Source: Mrakia gelida
Lineage: Eukaryota > Basidiomycota > Tremellomycetes > Cystofilobasidiales > Mrakiaceae
DNA: 64,000 bases
NCBI GenBank assembly: GCA_024345305.1
Contig: BRON01000003.1
Coordinates: 2,170,001 to 2,234,000, forward strand
Direction: 5' to 3'
The notes beneath the pieces are model-generated. The model was not told where the DNA came from. It did no database searches and saw only the letters and a list, made by a program, of their open reading frames with translations. The position numbers and the translations under genes were made by a program. Of the stretch, positions 1-11,099 are shown piece by piece (the first letter of the stretch is position 1; every line of letters begins with the position of its first letter).

Positions 1-3000
1 CGTTCCAGTCAGACCTCGCTCGGTAAGCTCCTTGACGCTGAAGTCGGGAGGAGGAACAAGGAAAGGCATCGCCGTCGTGTGGTTCTGCGAAACGGAAGAC
101 GAGACTTCGTCAGTTCGTCGCTCGTTGCTTCGTTCGTCCAGTCGAAAGGGGACGAGAGGGACGAAAGGGCTGACCTTAATCCTAAGAAGATGGTTCCATC
201 TCTGACTAAAGTGTCGACAGAGATCTCGAGCTGGTTGACCGACCATCTGCATCGCGATGTCGTGCCTTTTGTTCGAGAGAGACGCGAAGGTCAGCTCGAG
301 CTCGACCGTCGAGGATGAAGAGGGAGGAGAGGACGAGACTCACCAAGGCATCCTAGGGACCTTCTCTCGATCGTAGATGTCCTCGAAGGGCTTGTTGAGG
401 GTGTGGAAGTCCATGACTCGCTGTGAACGCGCGGACGAAGACGAGGCGAGTCAGCGAGGCGAAGCGAAGCGAAAGAGAGATTGAGGGAACGAGACGTCGA
501 CTCACAGGGTTACTGTAATCCTTTCCAGGCCAGACAGGTCCGTTCTCTCCCTCGACGGTGTTGGGTTCGAAGTCGTCGTCGACGAGAGAGTGTTGAGGGG
601 TGTCCTGGAAACGCGAAAGCGTGGTCAGCGAGACGAAGAAGAGGAGAGGAGGACTGGGAGAGAGAGGCAAGCTCACCCATCGACCGAAGCAGAGATCAAC
701 TCCTCCCATGAAGGCGACCTCCTCGTCGATGACGCACATCTTCTCGTGCTAAGAGAAGCAAAGACGAAAGAAAAGGGCGAGAGTCAGCTCTCGAAGAGAA
801 GAGGAGAACGACCGAGGTGGAGACTGACGTGAGACCAGTAGAAAGTTCCGGTAGCGAAGTGAGAAGGCGACCTCTGTACGAAGATGTTGGGGTGGAGGTC
901 TCTGAGAGTCTTCTTGGTGTAGAGCGAGTCCGTTGGAGTGGTCTTGTTCGAGACCTCGTTGCTGGAAGGGAAGAACGAGGGGAGGTCAGTTCGACGTTCG
1001 ACTCTCGAGTTCGAAGAAAACGAGAAAGGGACTCACTAGACGATAACGTAGATCTTGACTCCCTCCTGGGCCTTCTTCTTGAGAATGTTGTCGAGTCGGT
1101 ACTTCTCCTGAGCGGGTCGTCGCATGTAGAGTTCGGGGGAGAGCCTGCGACGAGAAGACGAGACGAAGAAACGGGAGTAAGTTCGAGGGTTTGATCTTCG
1201 TTCCTCGTTTGAAGAGAAGTGGCACGCACCACCAGTCGTGAATGTAGACGCATTTCTAAAGCAACGAAGAAGCAAAAGTCAGCTTCGAGTTCGGTCGAAC
1301 GAGGAGAAGAGACGCGTCCAAACTCACCTTCGCCACAAGCAGCGCTCGACTCAAACTCCAGAGGTAATCCCGCTGGTAGAACAAGCGCGAAAAGGTCAGC
1401 ATCTAGTCCTCTCAGACTCATGGGATCGAGGAATTTTGAACTCACGCCATCAACAAGCCACTGAGCAGCGACGTTGAGTCGAATAGGAGCGAACGAGTCG
1501 AACCGATTCTTTCCAGCCCAGATGCTATCCCCAGCCATCTTTTCGAGCGAGATGATGAACTGCTGCATTTGACGCTGTGAACGGAAAGAAAACGAGGAGG
1601 TGGTCAGCGACGTGAGAAGACGACGAGGAAGAAGAGATGGAAGAGAGAAGGGACGAGACGGGACGAGATGGGACGAACAACGTTCTTCGCAACCAACTTG
1701 AGTCGACCTTGAGAGTTGTTGACGAAGAAGGTGTGGTGAGACTGTCGAACCAAACGCCAACCCAAATCGAGTCAGCTACCAGCTCACCTCAACCACAACC
1801 CCTTCAGCTTCGCGCTCGAAGCACTCACAACAGCAGCCTTATCCTCGGACAAACTCCCAATCGTCGCCTTGTCGAGTCCATGGATGTCTCCCTCGAGCGC
1901 GGCGAGTCGAAGTTCCTCACGTTGATCGGCCTCGTCGATGTCGGCGATGGATCCCCAGTCGTCCTTGTTCTTGTTCTTGTCCATGTGGACGGCTTCGAGT
2001 CCTTTTCGGAGGACTCGGGTCGGTCGCTGAAGGACGAGAACGAGACGACGGGAGGGAGGGACGCGTCAGAACGAGGTCGTCCGACCGAAAACGAGGACAC
2101 GACAAGGGGAGGGGGAGCTGTACGTACCTCGATAGTGAAATCCTGGTCGAAAGGGAACACATCGAAGATGTCGGACTGCGAAACGCGAAACGCAAAACGC
2201 ATCAGCACGCTCGCTCGTTTTCTCTCGCCTCCCTCCCTCCCCCTGCCACCCTCCCTACCCTCCCCTCCCCCCCCCCCCTCCCCCCCCCCCCCCACTCCCT
2301 CCTTCCTTCCCACCCACCCACTCCCACCCCTCCTTCCCAACTCACCTGATCCGGCTCCTCAACAGCAATCAAATAACTCTCCCTCACAACCCACCACCTC
2401 TCCTTCCTCGCCTTCCTCCAAGCAAGCAACCTCAACGCCGGCCGATCGCTCTTCCTCGACGCGTCCGAGTTCAACACCCTCAGGAACCCAGACTTCCCTT
2501 GGGTTCCACCAGGGTTCTTGGCGAGTTGGAGGGTTAGGGCGGAGAGTTCGAAGAAGCGGATGAGGCGATTGGATTCGGGTCGGAGCATCTGGGTTGGGGT
2601 GGGAAGAGGGTGGGTGGGGAAAGGGGAGGGAGGGGAGAGGGAGGTGGAAGAGAGAGGGCAGGGCAGGGCAGGAGCGTTGGGTTGGGTTAGGTGGGTTAGG
2701 TGGGTGGAGAAGAGGAACGGAACATAGTGAAACGAAAACGAAGCAGTCAGCGCTTCAAGCTCAACTCTTGTCTCATCTCGTCTCGACTCGAACTCGCGAC
2801 AGGAAGTTCCAAGAACTCACCACAGCTCTCACCAACCCCAACAAGTAATTCTGCAACGCGTCCCTCTGAGCCTTCGCGAACGAGGGTCTACTCCCACCAC
2901 CACCCCCGGTCAGCTCCTTCCCTTTCCCCTTCCCTCCGTGATGTTGATGGTTCGGATCGTCCGAGTTGTGTCCGTGCTCTCCTTCGTCCGACGAGTCCTT

Positions 3001-4788
3001 GCCTTCCTTCTTTCGACGTTGGAAGTAGGGTATGCCTGGTGAGGAAAGGACGAGCAAGGGGGGTGGGGGGGTAGGATCAGTTCGGGAAAAAGAAAGAGGA
3101 TGCGAAACGAAAGGAGGGTGGGAGAGGGAGGTTAGGTTCACTCACTCGACTTCGGAAACTCAGGCAGTTCCACCGCTCCTCTCGCCGAGCTCCTCCCTGT
3201 GACTCGTCCGAGAACAGCAGCCTTGTAGTGAGCGTGGAGGGAGAGGAAGTCTCGTAGGTTTCGGTAGAGGACCTGGAGGGGTGGGAGGGCGGGTCGGGGA
3301 GAGGGGGAGGGGGGGGGGGGGGGCAAGGGGGACGAAGCGAAACGAAACGAAAAACGACGCGTGTGAGTTTCGCGCAGGGGAAAGGGTTGGGTTGGGGGAA
3401 GAGACGAACCCATTTCACTCGACCATCTCCGTAGTCGCACTGCGTCGAAACAAAGAAGGGTGTTAGTTGGAAGAAGGGGGAAAGGGAAGGAAGGTAAAGA
3501 GCGACTCACCTCAATCCTAAACACGGGATGATTCCCCATCCCTCCTATCGAGTCTGAGATCTTGAACCTGCGACGAACGAACGAAGCCACTGGGTCAGCG
3601 TTCTCGTTCGAAGTGCTGCAACTCAACAGAGTAGTTTAAGGTGGTGGTGGTGAGTACTCACTTAACATGATGCAAAAACACCGGCACCCTCTTCCTCCCT
3701 TTCTCATCCCTATCAACATCCATCTTGAGCATCACCACTCCCAGCGCACCGGCCATCAACTCGTCCGTCAACTTCATCGGAGCAGCTTGTTTCTCCTCTA
3801 CCACCGCCGTGGGAGCGGACGTGTTCTTCCGTTGGAGTTTCTGCTTGAGGTGCGTCCATTTGGAGGTCGCGTTCGACGAGGAGGAGGCGTCGTGAGGTTG
3901 AGGTTGGGCGGAGGAAGAGGAGGTTGAGTTGAGTTTGGTCTTATTAGGGTGAGGGAGGGAGTTGGATCGAACGAGAGGGGAGTGAGGTAGAGGGAGAGTT
4001 TGGGATCGAGTGGGTTGAGCTCGAGGGTGAAGGGAGGGGAAGAACGAAGCAGAGGAGGCGGGAGGAGGACCGTTGGCGGAGGAGGTTGAGGTTGAAGGAG
4101 TGAGCTCGACGGTGAGAGCTTCGGGTGATTCCGTTTCCCTGCTAGCAGGCTGATCCTTAGACTTGTTCTTGTTGTTACTCGAACCTCTTGACATGATGGA
4201 CTGGAAGCTTGATTGACGAACTCCCTTGCCTCCTCCTGCTAGGAGACGAAGAGGGAGAGGTCCAGACGAGTTGGCACCGAAGTCGTGCACTTTGACCTCC
4301 TCCTCCTCCTCGCCTCCTCCTCCTTGCTTCTTCTGGCTTGAAGCGACGTCGTCCTCGTCCGAGTCTTGTTCCTCTGTGATCTTGACGTGACCGTTCCCGT
4401 TTCCTTGACGACTGGGAGAGGAGGAGGAGGTTGAGGATTTCCCCCATCGAAGGGAGCTCGAGGAGAGGTGAGGCATCGTGTTCGAACTCGTAGGGTGAGG
4501 TCGAACGGGAGACTCGTCCTTCCGAGCTTGAGGGTTCGTAGGAGAGGAAGGGATAGTGACGGAAGGTTTGATGGTAGTGGTAGGAGAGGTAGGAGTGTCC
4601 GCCATGTCGTCCGAGTGGCCGTCGTCCTTGGAAGGAGAAGAGGGAGGGAGGGAAGGAGGGTTGTTGAGCTCGTCCTTGCTCGTCACTGTGGGAGAGGAAG
4701 CCTCGTCGTTGCTGCTGTGACCGTTCGTCTTCTTGTCTCGCTCGACTCGTTGAGCCTCCTGGGCGACCTCGATAAGTCGGGAAGCCAT
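1..4788 (-). CDS. Phospholipase D (PX-PH-PLD, Spo14/Pld1 type), 3' end outside window
   Basis: Phospholipase D hydrolyses phosphatidylcholine to phosphatidic acid at membranes. The reading order on the minus strand is a long disordered, serine-rich N-terminus (about 400 residues, exon 3658-4788), then a PX-like segment near 3530-2800 (YRNLRDFLSLHAHYKA, then SFAKAQRDALQNYLLGLVRAV). A PH-like part follows (RKERWWVVRESYLIAVEEPD near 2350-2430, then FDVFPFDQDF). The catalytic half begins at AAQWLVDG near 1460. The first HKD motif is split by an intron: FYWSH ends an exon at about 829 and HEKMCVIDEE opens the next near 745, giving H-x-K-x4-D. FMGGVDLCFGRWD follows, then HDIAMQMVGQPARDLCRHF near 200-260. 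The frame is still open at base 1, so the second HKD motif lies outside. The start at 4788 (MASRLIEVAQEAQ) is chosen; an in-frame Met at 4974 would add 62 residues that look like 5' UTR. At least ten short introns are present. Confidence 0.9.
2262..2294. repeat. Homopolymer C/G tract inside a phospholipase D intron
   Basis: Nearly uninterrupted C on the plus strand, so G on the coding (minus) strand. It lies in the intron just upstream, in coding order, of the FDVFPFDQDF exon. The transcript would carry several G-runs. Confidence 0.8.
3303..3323. repeat. Homopolymer G/C tract inside a phospholipase D intron
   Basis: A G-run on the plus strand, so a C-run on the coding strand. It acts as part of a polypyrimidine stretch before the exon that begins near 3278 on the minus strand. 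Confidence 0.75.
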
Positions 4789-5131
4789 CTTCGACTCAAG
4801 GGGCTGGAGGATGGGTGTTGGTTGGGATCCAAAGGGTGGCACGCGAAAAAGAGAGGAGAGATCGACGCAGAACGGAGGGGCCGGTCTGCGAGTTTGGGGA
4901 ATCGTCATCAAAGGAAAAGGTAAACAAGCCTGGTTTTCGCTTAATGAAGAGAGGAAGCTGTTCTCGCCGGTCATTTATACCTCGAGTGCTCATATCCTTC
5001 GAGCGAGCGAGGAAGAAAAGCGGTTGCAAAGCGGCTCGTCTCTCTGCTTCGGTGTTCGACGCGTCCCTCACTTTCTCTTCCCTCCAGACAAAACTTAATC
5101 TCGCATAGATCTCGTCTCGACGAAAGCTGGC
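4789..5131. other. Intergenic, 343 bases
   Basis: Upstream region of the phospholipase D gene and downstream region of the CNH gene, both on the minus strand. One GACGCGTC palindrome lies near 5059. I see no further coding signal. Confidence 0.6.
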
Positions 5132-7747
5132 TCACAAAGCATGAAAGAAATCCACCAAATCCGTATCCGTATCCACATCCACGGGCGCGAGCGTAGGAGG
5201 CCCAGATCCTGAAGCAGGTCGAGCGAAACTCCTCGTTCGTTCGAGCCCAGCGAGGGGAGGACTTGGAGGGTAGGATTCGGCTCCGATAGATGGGGGTGGG
5301 AGAAGAGGGAGCGCCAGCTCGGGTCGGATGGGGACCAGTTCGTATCTGGCGCGAAGATCGAGAAGGAGAGAGGCGAGGTCAGCGAGGACGCGAGGACGAA
5401 AGAGAACGAGAACGAACGCGACTCGACAACTCACATGATTTGACCCACTCCGACTCCCTCGCCCTCTGCACCAGCACCACCTCCTCCAACCTCATCCATC
5501 ACAACTCCCAACCTCCCTCTCCTCTCCCCCTCTATCGAGCCCTGCGGCCCAGCAGCATCGTAAGCAGGCAGACCCTCGACCTCCCTCCACGTCCCTCTCT
5601 CCTCCCACACCTTCCTCACGTTCTTCCCGCTCATCATCTGCACCAGTTCTCCCGTTGAGACGTTCCTAACTTCGATGAAATTTGCCGAGACGAGGAGAAG
5701 ATGATTGCCTGAGAAGGAAGCGGAGGTGGAGTGGGTTGAGAAGGAGATGGGGATTAGAGGAGGGGTTGGGTGTCCGCCTTTGGAGGAGAGGTAGATGGCG
5801 AAGGCTGACGAGCGACCAAAAGGAGGGACGGGATCGAAAGGAAGAAAGAGGAGAAAGAGGAAGGGTGTCAGAAGAAGGGAGGCGGACGAGAGGGAAGGCG
5901 TCGTCGTCGCGTCGAAACTCACTCTCATAAACCAACAAAAACTCGCCCTCCCTATCTCCCTGATCGACTCGACCAATTCCGAGAGGTACAGCTCCCTCGC
6001 ACCTCTTGGCCAGAGCAGCGAGAGTGAGCTCGACTTGAGGAGTCGGGTCGAACCCAGGTCCTTCGTTTCCGTTCGAGTTGAGGCCGAAGGTCGAGGCCAG
6101 GGCTGCCACGCCGGGAGCTACTGCTGGGAGAACGGGGATGGTACCTCCTTGGAGACTGCAGAGTCGGGGAAGGACAGAAAAGGGATGATCAGTCAAGAAA
6201 AGACGAAGGGAGGGAAGGAGGAAGGGGAGGGAACCGAGACTCACGTCGCGAGGTCGAGGATCTCGACTCCCTTCTCGCACCCGATGGCGACCTTCGAACG
6301 GAGGAACTTGATGAAGTGGGCTTCGGAGGGAATGAAAAACTCCTGAAGGTGGGTATGACGAACAAAGCCGAGCCCGGTCAGCTATCGATTTCGAGTTCGA
6401 GCTCGTCCTACAGCGAACGGACGCGTCGAACTGACCTTGAACAACCGCCAACTCCCAAACTTGTCCGCCTTCCTTCCACCCGCTCCATCTCCAGCGACAA
6501 CCCACTCCAAGCACCTAAACACACAATCGTTCATCCCCTTCTTCTTTGCGTAGATGACCAGCGAACGTCCTTGAAGCGTCCCGACCTGGAAGAACTGAAC
6601 TTTCGCTTGACCGGAGAGTCGTTGAGGAGATTGATGGTCTTCGATGGTGTTGCTGGAGCGATTTGGGGAGCGAGAGCGTGGCGTGGAGGAGGAAGAGCTG
6701 CCGGACTGATGTTGCGGACGGAGAGCCGAGGAGGAGGAGCGAGAGGAGAGAGGCGGTGGAGTGGGAGAAGGCGCGCGGTCGGAGGTGGATGCTGGAGGTG
6801 CTGAGGGTGCGAGGAGGGTAGAAAGGGGGTAGAAGAAGAGAGCCTGAGGTGGAAGGAAGATCGAAAAGGTCAGTTGGGGTTTTTGGGATGGAAGAGAAGA
6901 AGAATACGAGCTCACGTTGTCGGCGAGCAGAAGGATGAGCTCAGCCTCAGCGAGGAACTCGATCTGCTGGACGTGCTTGACGGTCATGACCTTTTGGAAG
7001 GCTGGAAACGAAAAGGACGAGTGAGATATCAGCTTCTGTATCGAGCTGTTGCGAAGCGAACGAAGGAGAGACTCACTCTCATCCCTCCCTCGAACTCCAA
7101 TCCAGACTCCGTCCTCGCATCCGACGGCGAGATACTCTCGGCTCCCTTGGTCCCTCGTCCCTATAACCACAACCATCTCCGGAGTCAGCTTCCCCTTCGA
7201 GGCGATTTGATGAAGTTGCAAGAAAGAGCTCACGAAAAGGGACGTAGCAAGTGACTGAACCGGAAGGAGGTCGACCACTCCTTGGGAGGTTGGTCGAGGA
7301 AGGACGAGTGGAGGAGGAGGACGAGGGAGGTTGAACGGATGGTTTCTTGTGGAAAGTTGAACGAGAGAGGGGTAGGAGTTCGAATACCTGATGATGAAGA
7401 GACGAAGGAAGTCAGCCTCGTTCATCAAAGGGAAAGAAAGGGAGGGGAGGGAGGGTGACGAGAGGAGGAAGGTGGTGAGCTCAACCATCTTCGATCTCGA
7501 CTCGGTTGCGTTTCTCCTGCCCTCTGAAGACACTCTGGCGACCTCGGTGGGACATATAGAGCCTCGCTTGAGCCTCTACACCATCCCGATCTCGTTCTTT
7601 CTCCCTCCTCGCTGGTCGGACGACCAGTCTAAAGAGAAGCCAGTCCCTCCCTTCCATCTTCCTCCCGCATCTCCTCCCTCGCCATCTCCCTTCTTCACTC
7701 ACCTTCGAGTCTCCTCGAGGCATTCCCTGCTGATACGACGGAATCAT
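5132..7747 (-). CDS. CNH (citron homology) domain protein, related to the C-terminus of Rom1/Rom2 Rho GEFs
   Basis: The CNH domain is a beta-propeller found at the C-terminus of Rho1 exchange factors such as Rom2, where it acts in small-GTPase signalling at the cell cortex. CNH hallmarks appear in order. They are YLAVGCEDGVWIGVRG (near 7120), KVMTVKHVQQIEFLAEAEL then ILLLADN (near 6950), ALFFYPLSTLL (near 6840), VIYAKKKGMNDCVFRCLEWV (near 6520), VAIGCEKGVEILDLAT (near 6270), and FSGNHLLLVSANFIEVRNVS followed by TGELVQMMSG (near 5700). The protein ends FFHAL at 5132. The first ATG in a splice-compatible frame is at 7747 (MIPSYQQGMPRGDSK, then a GTGAGT donor). I find no DH or PH domain between this start and SDHAF3, only 360 bases away. 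It is therefore either a CNH-only protein of roughly 500 residues or a truncated GEF. Exon joins near 7500-7240 are less certain. Confidence 0.75.
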
Positions 7748-8107
7748 AGCTTGATCTTGTTGATGGTCTGGCGATAGTTGGGCTGAGAGTCGATCCTGGT
7801 GGTTGAAGGACGACCTTCTCAAACTCAGCACAGGAAAGATCAAGGCGAGCCGCCGCTTCGTTCCGGCTCGACTAGGGGCTACCTCTCTGCCTTTGATTTA
7901 TTCTCTCTCTCGTTGTTGTTTCCCCTTCGAGCTCTCATTTTCCTCGAGGACAGGATCGTCACTGCTCCTAACCTGGGAGTCGAGAGCTCGAAGGCGGTAC
8001 GAGAGCCAGAGGCAGAGGAGAGAACGCGACCTCCCTCATCTTTCGTTCGTCCCATGCAGCGAGAGCGAAAGCATCGGCATGTAGATATCCAAGAGATCTA
8101 TAACGAG
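7748..8107. other. Intergenic, 360 bases
   Basis: Lies between the start of the CNH gene and the stop of SDHAF3, both minus strand. Open frames here show no family resemblance. I looked for a DH-PH exon that could extend the CNH gene and found none. Confidence 0.5.
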
Positions 8108-9244
8108 CTACTCCTTGTTCTCCTTGAACGCTAGAGGATCGATAGCTTCCAGACGAGCCTTCTCGGCTTCGAGATCTTCTGGGCTGGGAGGCGAGAACCG
8201 AAGAAAGGAAGGGAGGAGAAACGGTGAGCTCGAGCTTTCCTCCCTGAGACCGACCTGATAGCGCTCGAAGCTCTGTATCTCCTCCTCAACCAGTCCAAAT
8301 ACAGAGGAACGTATGACTCACGTCTTCCAGATATCCTTGGTCTCCTTCATGAGCTCGTACAGCTGAGCGACTTGCTGTTGAGATCAAAGGGAGGAGGGAT
8401 CGAATGGTCAGCTCGGCTTCTTCCCTTTCCTTCTTCCATCAAGCCTTCTCGACCCATCGAACCCGTCCGAGAATATCAGAGCAACAAGTAGAAAGGACTA
8501 CTAGCCTCGTTCGACATCTGGATCGCGAGAGAAAAGCGAGTAGCAAGAAAACAAGAAAGATCGGTCAGCTTCAGCCCTCAAGCTCACCTCGCCGCCTCCT
8601 CCTCCTCCCTCCTCACCCTTGCCGATCGTTAACCAAACTGACCTTCTCGAGCTTATCCATGTCCAGCATCCTTCCCTTGTCCAGCTCTCCCTTCTCCATC
8701 GAGTCGAGGTAATGCTTCCACTGGGAGAGGAATCCGATGATGTGAAGAGGGTTGTCGGCCGTTTTGTGACGACGGAACTCTATGAAGATCGAGGGATCAG
8801 AAGAGAACGAGAAGAGGATGAGATGATCAGCATGGTGTTCTTCCACTTGAAAGAGCGAAAGAAGAGCGCATGGAGGATCGAGGGAAGGTAGGAGGAGTCG
8901 AGCTCGTCGGAGGGAGGAAGGAAGGGAAAGAGCTCGACGTTGTCGTCCAAAACTCACCATCCTTGATGTAGGTATCCCCCAAACTCCTCATCTCGATCGG
9001 CAGAGACCTATGACTCCTCAGAAGTCTCCGATACAGTCTGTTCAGAAAGAAGGGCCAACGAAACGCATCGCGATCAGCTTCAGCGAAGGGACGAAGGAAC
9101 GGTGAGCTCGAAGGAAGGGAAGGGACGACTCGGGATGTCGAGAACTCACGGAAGAGGAGGCAAGAGCGAGACGGAAGCTTCTCTGGCGAACGAAGGGGGA
9201 GTGGTTCCGATGGCGACGGCGAGTCGAAGAGCTGTGGGTCGCAT
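8108..9244 (-). CDS. SDH7: Succinate dehydrogenase assembly factor 3 (LYR-motif, ACN9 family)
   Basis: SDHAF3 (yeast Sdh7/Acn9) is a small mitochondrial matrix LYR protein that helps insert iron-sulfur clusters into Sdh2 of respiratory complex II. The sequence shows a presequence-like start MRPTALRLAVAIGTTPPSFA at 9244. The LYR motif is in LYRRLLRSHRSLPIEMRSLG (near 9040-8990). The family block EFRRHKTADNPLHIIGFLSQ then WKHYLDSMEKGE runs near 8790-8680. The tail is QVAQLYELMKETKDIWK and LEAIDPLAFKENKE, stop at 8108. Five or six short exons are implied. Only 138 bases separate this start from the divergent MYND gene at 9383, so the two probably share a promoter. The family assignment is firm; the exact small exons around 8400-8640 are my reading of splice signals. 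Confidence 0.88.
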
Positions 9245-9382
9245 TTTGAGAGGGGTTTGAGTGGTTGGGAAGGAGGAGGGGGGGAGGGGGACGGAAGGTC
9301 GGGAAGGAAGGAACGAAATCGAGCTCGTCCCTTTCGTTCGCCCAACGTCGACCCTCCTCCCTCCCTTCTTTTTACTTCAAAC

Positions 9383-10973
9383 ATGTCGGAATCCATCGCC
9401 GTCAAGCTTGGAGAAGCCTTTGGTCTTCACGATGGGACCTTTCGAGACGTTATCGAGGCGGAAGCGTCCCTGAAAAGAACATCGACGGACAAGCGCACTG
9501 CTCACTCAGCTCTGCAACTCACCCGACCCCTTCTGGAGGTGTTGAGGCTTGTGAGTCTGACTGTGCTCAGCCTTCGCTATTGGGAACCTCTTTACTGATG
9601 AGCTTGCCCCGTTTCGTTGCTACGCTCTTCCAGATCAAGACGAACGACGGTTCAGTCGAGGTGGACGCCGCCCTCGTGAGCAAAGCTCTCCATCGCTCTC
9701 TGTCCCTCTCCCTGCTTGCTCTGCACATTCCCTGACCGGTTCGCTATCCCTTCACCAGGCCCGCTTCAGCTGCCTCTACCTCCCAATCTTCATCGAAGCT
9801 TGGTTCCTCGCTTCGCGCGAAAACCTCCGCTCAAGTCAGACCTTCGTCGTCAAGCGCCTCACCGATTCGCCGGCGTTCGTACACTATGTTCGGACACATC
9901 CAGAGTTCCTCTTGGATGCAGTCGGAGTGCTACTTTCGAATTTCCCGACTCAATCTTTCCTCGTCGAGGCGCCGGTCCGTTTCTCTTCCCCTCCCCGTTT
10001 TTCTCGCGTCCTCTCCCCTTCGATCTAAACTGACTCCACCTTCAAACGCCAGGCTGGTGCCGAAACTCATCCTATCGAGGAGTGTGAGGCTCTACAAACT
10101 TGGATCTTCCTACTGGAAGGCGCCGTCTGCGTCCTCTCCTCGTCGTCGTCGTCGTCGCCGTCTTGGACAACGGAAACTTCCCCCCTCCTCCTCTCGTTCT
10201 CGCATTGGAGCCTTCAACTTTCCAACCAACTGGACGGGTTCGCCAAAACCGTCAAGTTCAGTCAACTCCATCCGAAACATCAAGAGTCCATCACCGATAC
10301 GGCGGCCCTGCTCTACAGCTTCTGCTCCTTCCTTCCTGGGATGAGCGGCGAGGAGATGGTCAAAAAGGAACGGGCACGGATCATGACCCTTCTTCTCTGG
10401 TTCAGTTGCGAAGCTCGACGGGTGGGGGAATGTAGGGAGGCGAAGGAAGGAGGCGAGATGATGGCGTGTGGACGCGTGAGTCTTCTCCCTTCCAGCTTTC
10501 TCGCTTTCCTTTGGTTGTTTTCCTCGTCCTGATCTTCGACTCGAGTCCTGGTTTTATCTAGTGCAAGCTCGTTCGATACTGCTGTCGAGGTTCGCCTCGA
10601 CCCACTTTCCCTCCTTCGACTTTGATCGCGTCGGTCTATACGCGTCGCATCTGTGTTTGGCTAACCCGACTCTCTTCCTGACCTCCACTGTCCTTCCAGA
10701 AGACCAACGGGCTCACTGGAAGACGCAGGGGGGTCAACATCGGAGGAGCGAGGTGCGGTTGGAGTTTGACGGTGCGACGCGAAGGTAAGCGCTTCTCCCC
10801 TTCTTCCGTCCGAGACTCGTTTGCGTCACCGCAGAACTTCTACTGACCGATTGTCTTGCTTCGCCTTAGACTCTTCAGACTTCGTCAAGAGGATTCACGG
10901 TGTTCGGAAGGGCCGTCGTCGTCGTCGAGTCGAAGCAGGAACGGGGTCGGGATCGAATGCTTTGCTCGATTGA
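9383..10973 (+). CDS. MYND-type zinc-finger protein, C-terminus unresolved
   Basis: MYND fingers bind zinc and mediate protein contacts. Exon 1 runs 9383-9550 (MSESIAVKLGEAFGLHDGTF...). Later exons give AHYVRTHPEFLL-like helical sequence with no recognised fold. The finger starts with CEARRVGEC and MMACGR (exon end near 10477), continues after an intron with CKLVRYCCR (near 10562-10590), and then after a second intron with EDQRAHWKTQGGQH (from about 10700). This follows the MYND pattern C..C..YC..C..H, but the last Cys-x3-Cys pair is imperfect: the residue after CCRE is D and no final Cys follows the His. After the GTAAGC donor near 10798 the spliced frame runs on as LFRLRQEDSR and stays open to 11476, overlapping the next gene. 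A different frame stops at 10973. I give 10973, but the 3' end is unsure. The family member (for example Mub1/SamB) cannot be decided. Confidence 0.65.
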
Positions 10974-11099
10974 TTCATATTTCTGAAAGTCTCGCTCGGC
11001 TGTCCCGCTCGGCTTTTCTCATTCCTGTCGGGTCGTCGAGGGCGTCGAAGAGCGACGGAAGAGAAGGGGGAGGGAGGTCTTTGAACTCGAATCTCCCAA

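Noticed and set aside
4789..4974. Upstream in-frame Met extending phospholipase D by 62 residues
   Set aside because: The added segment is not conserved-looking and contains phenylalanine/proline-rich UTR-like sequence; the start at 4788 is more typical.
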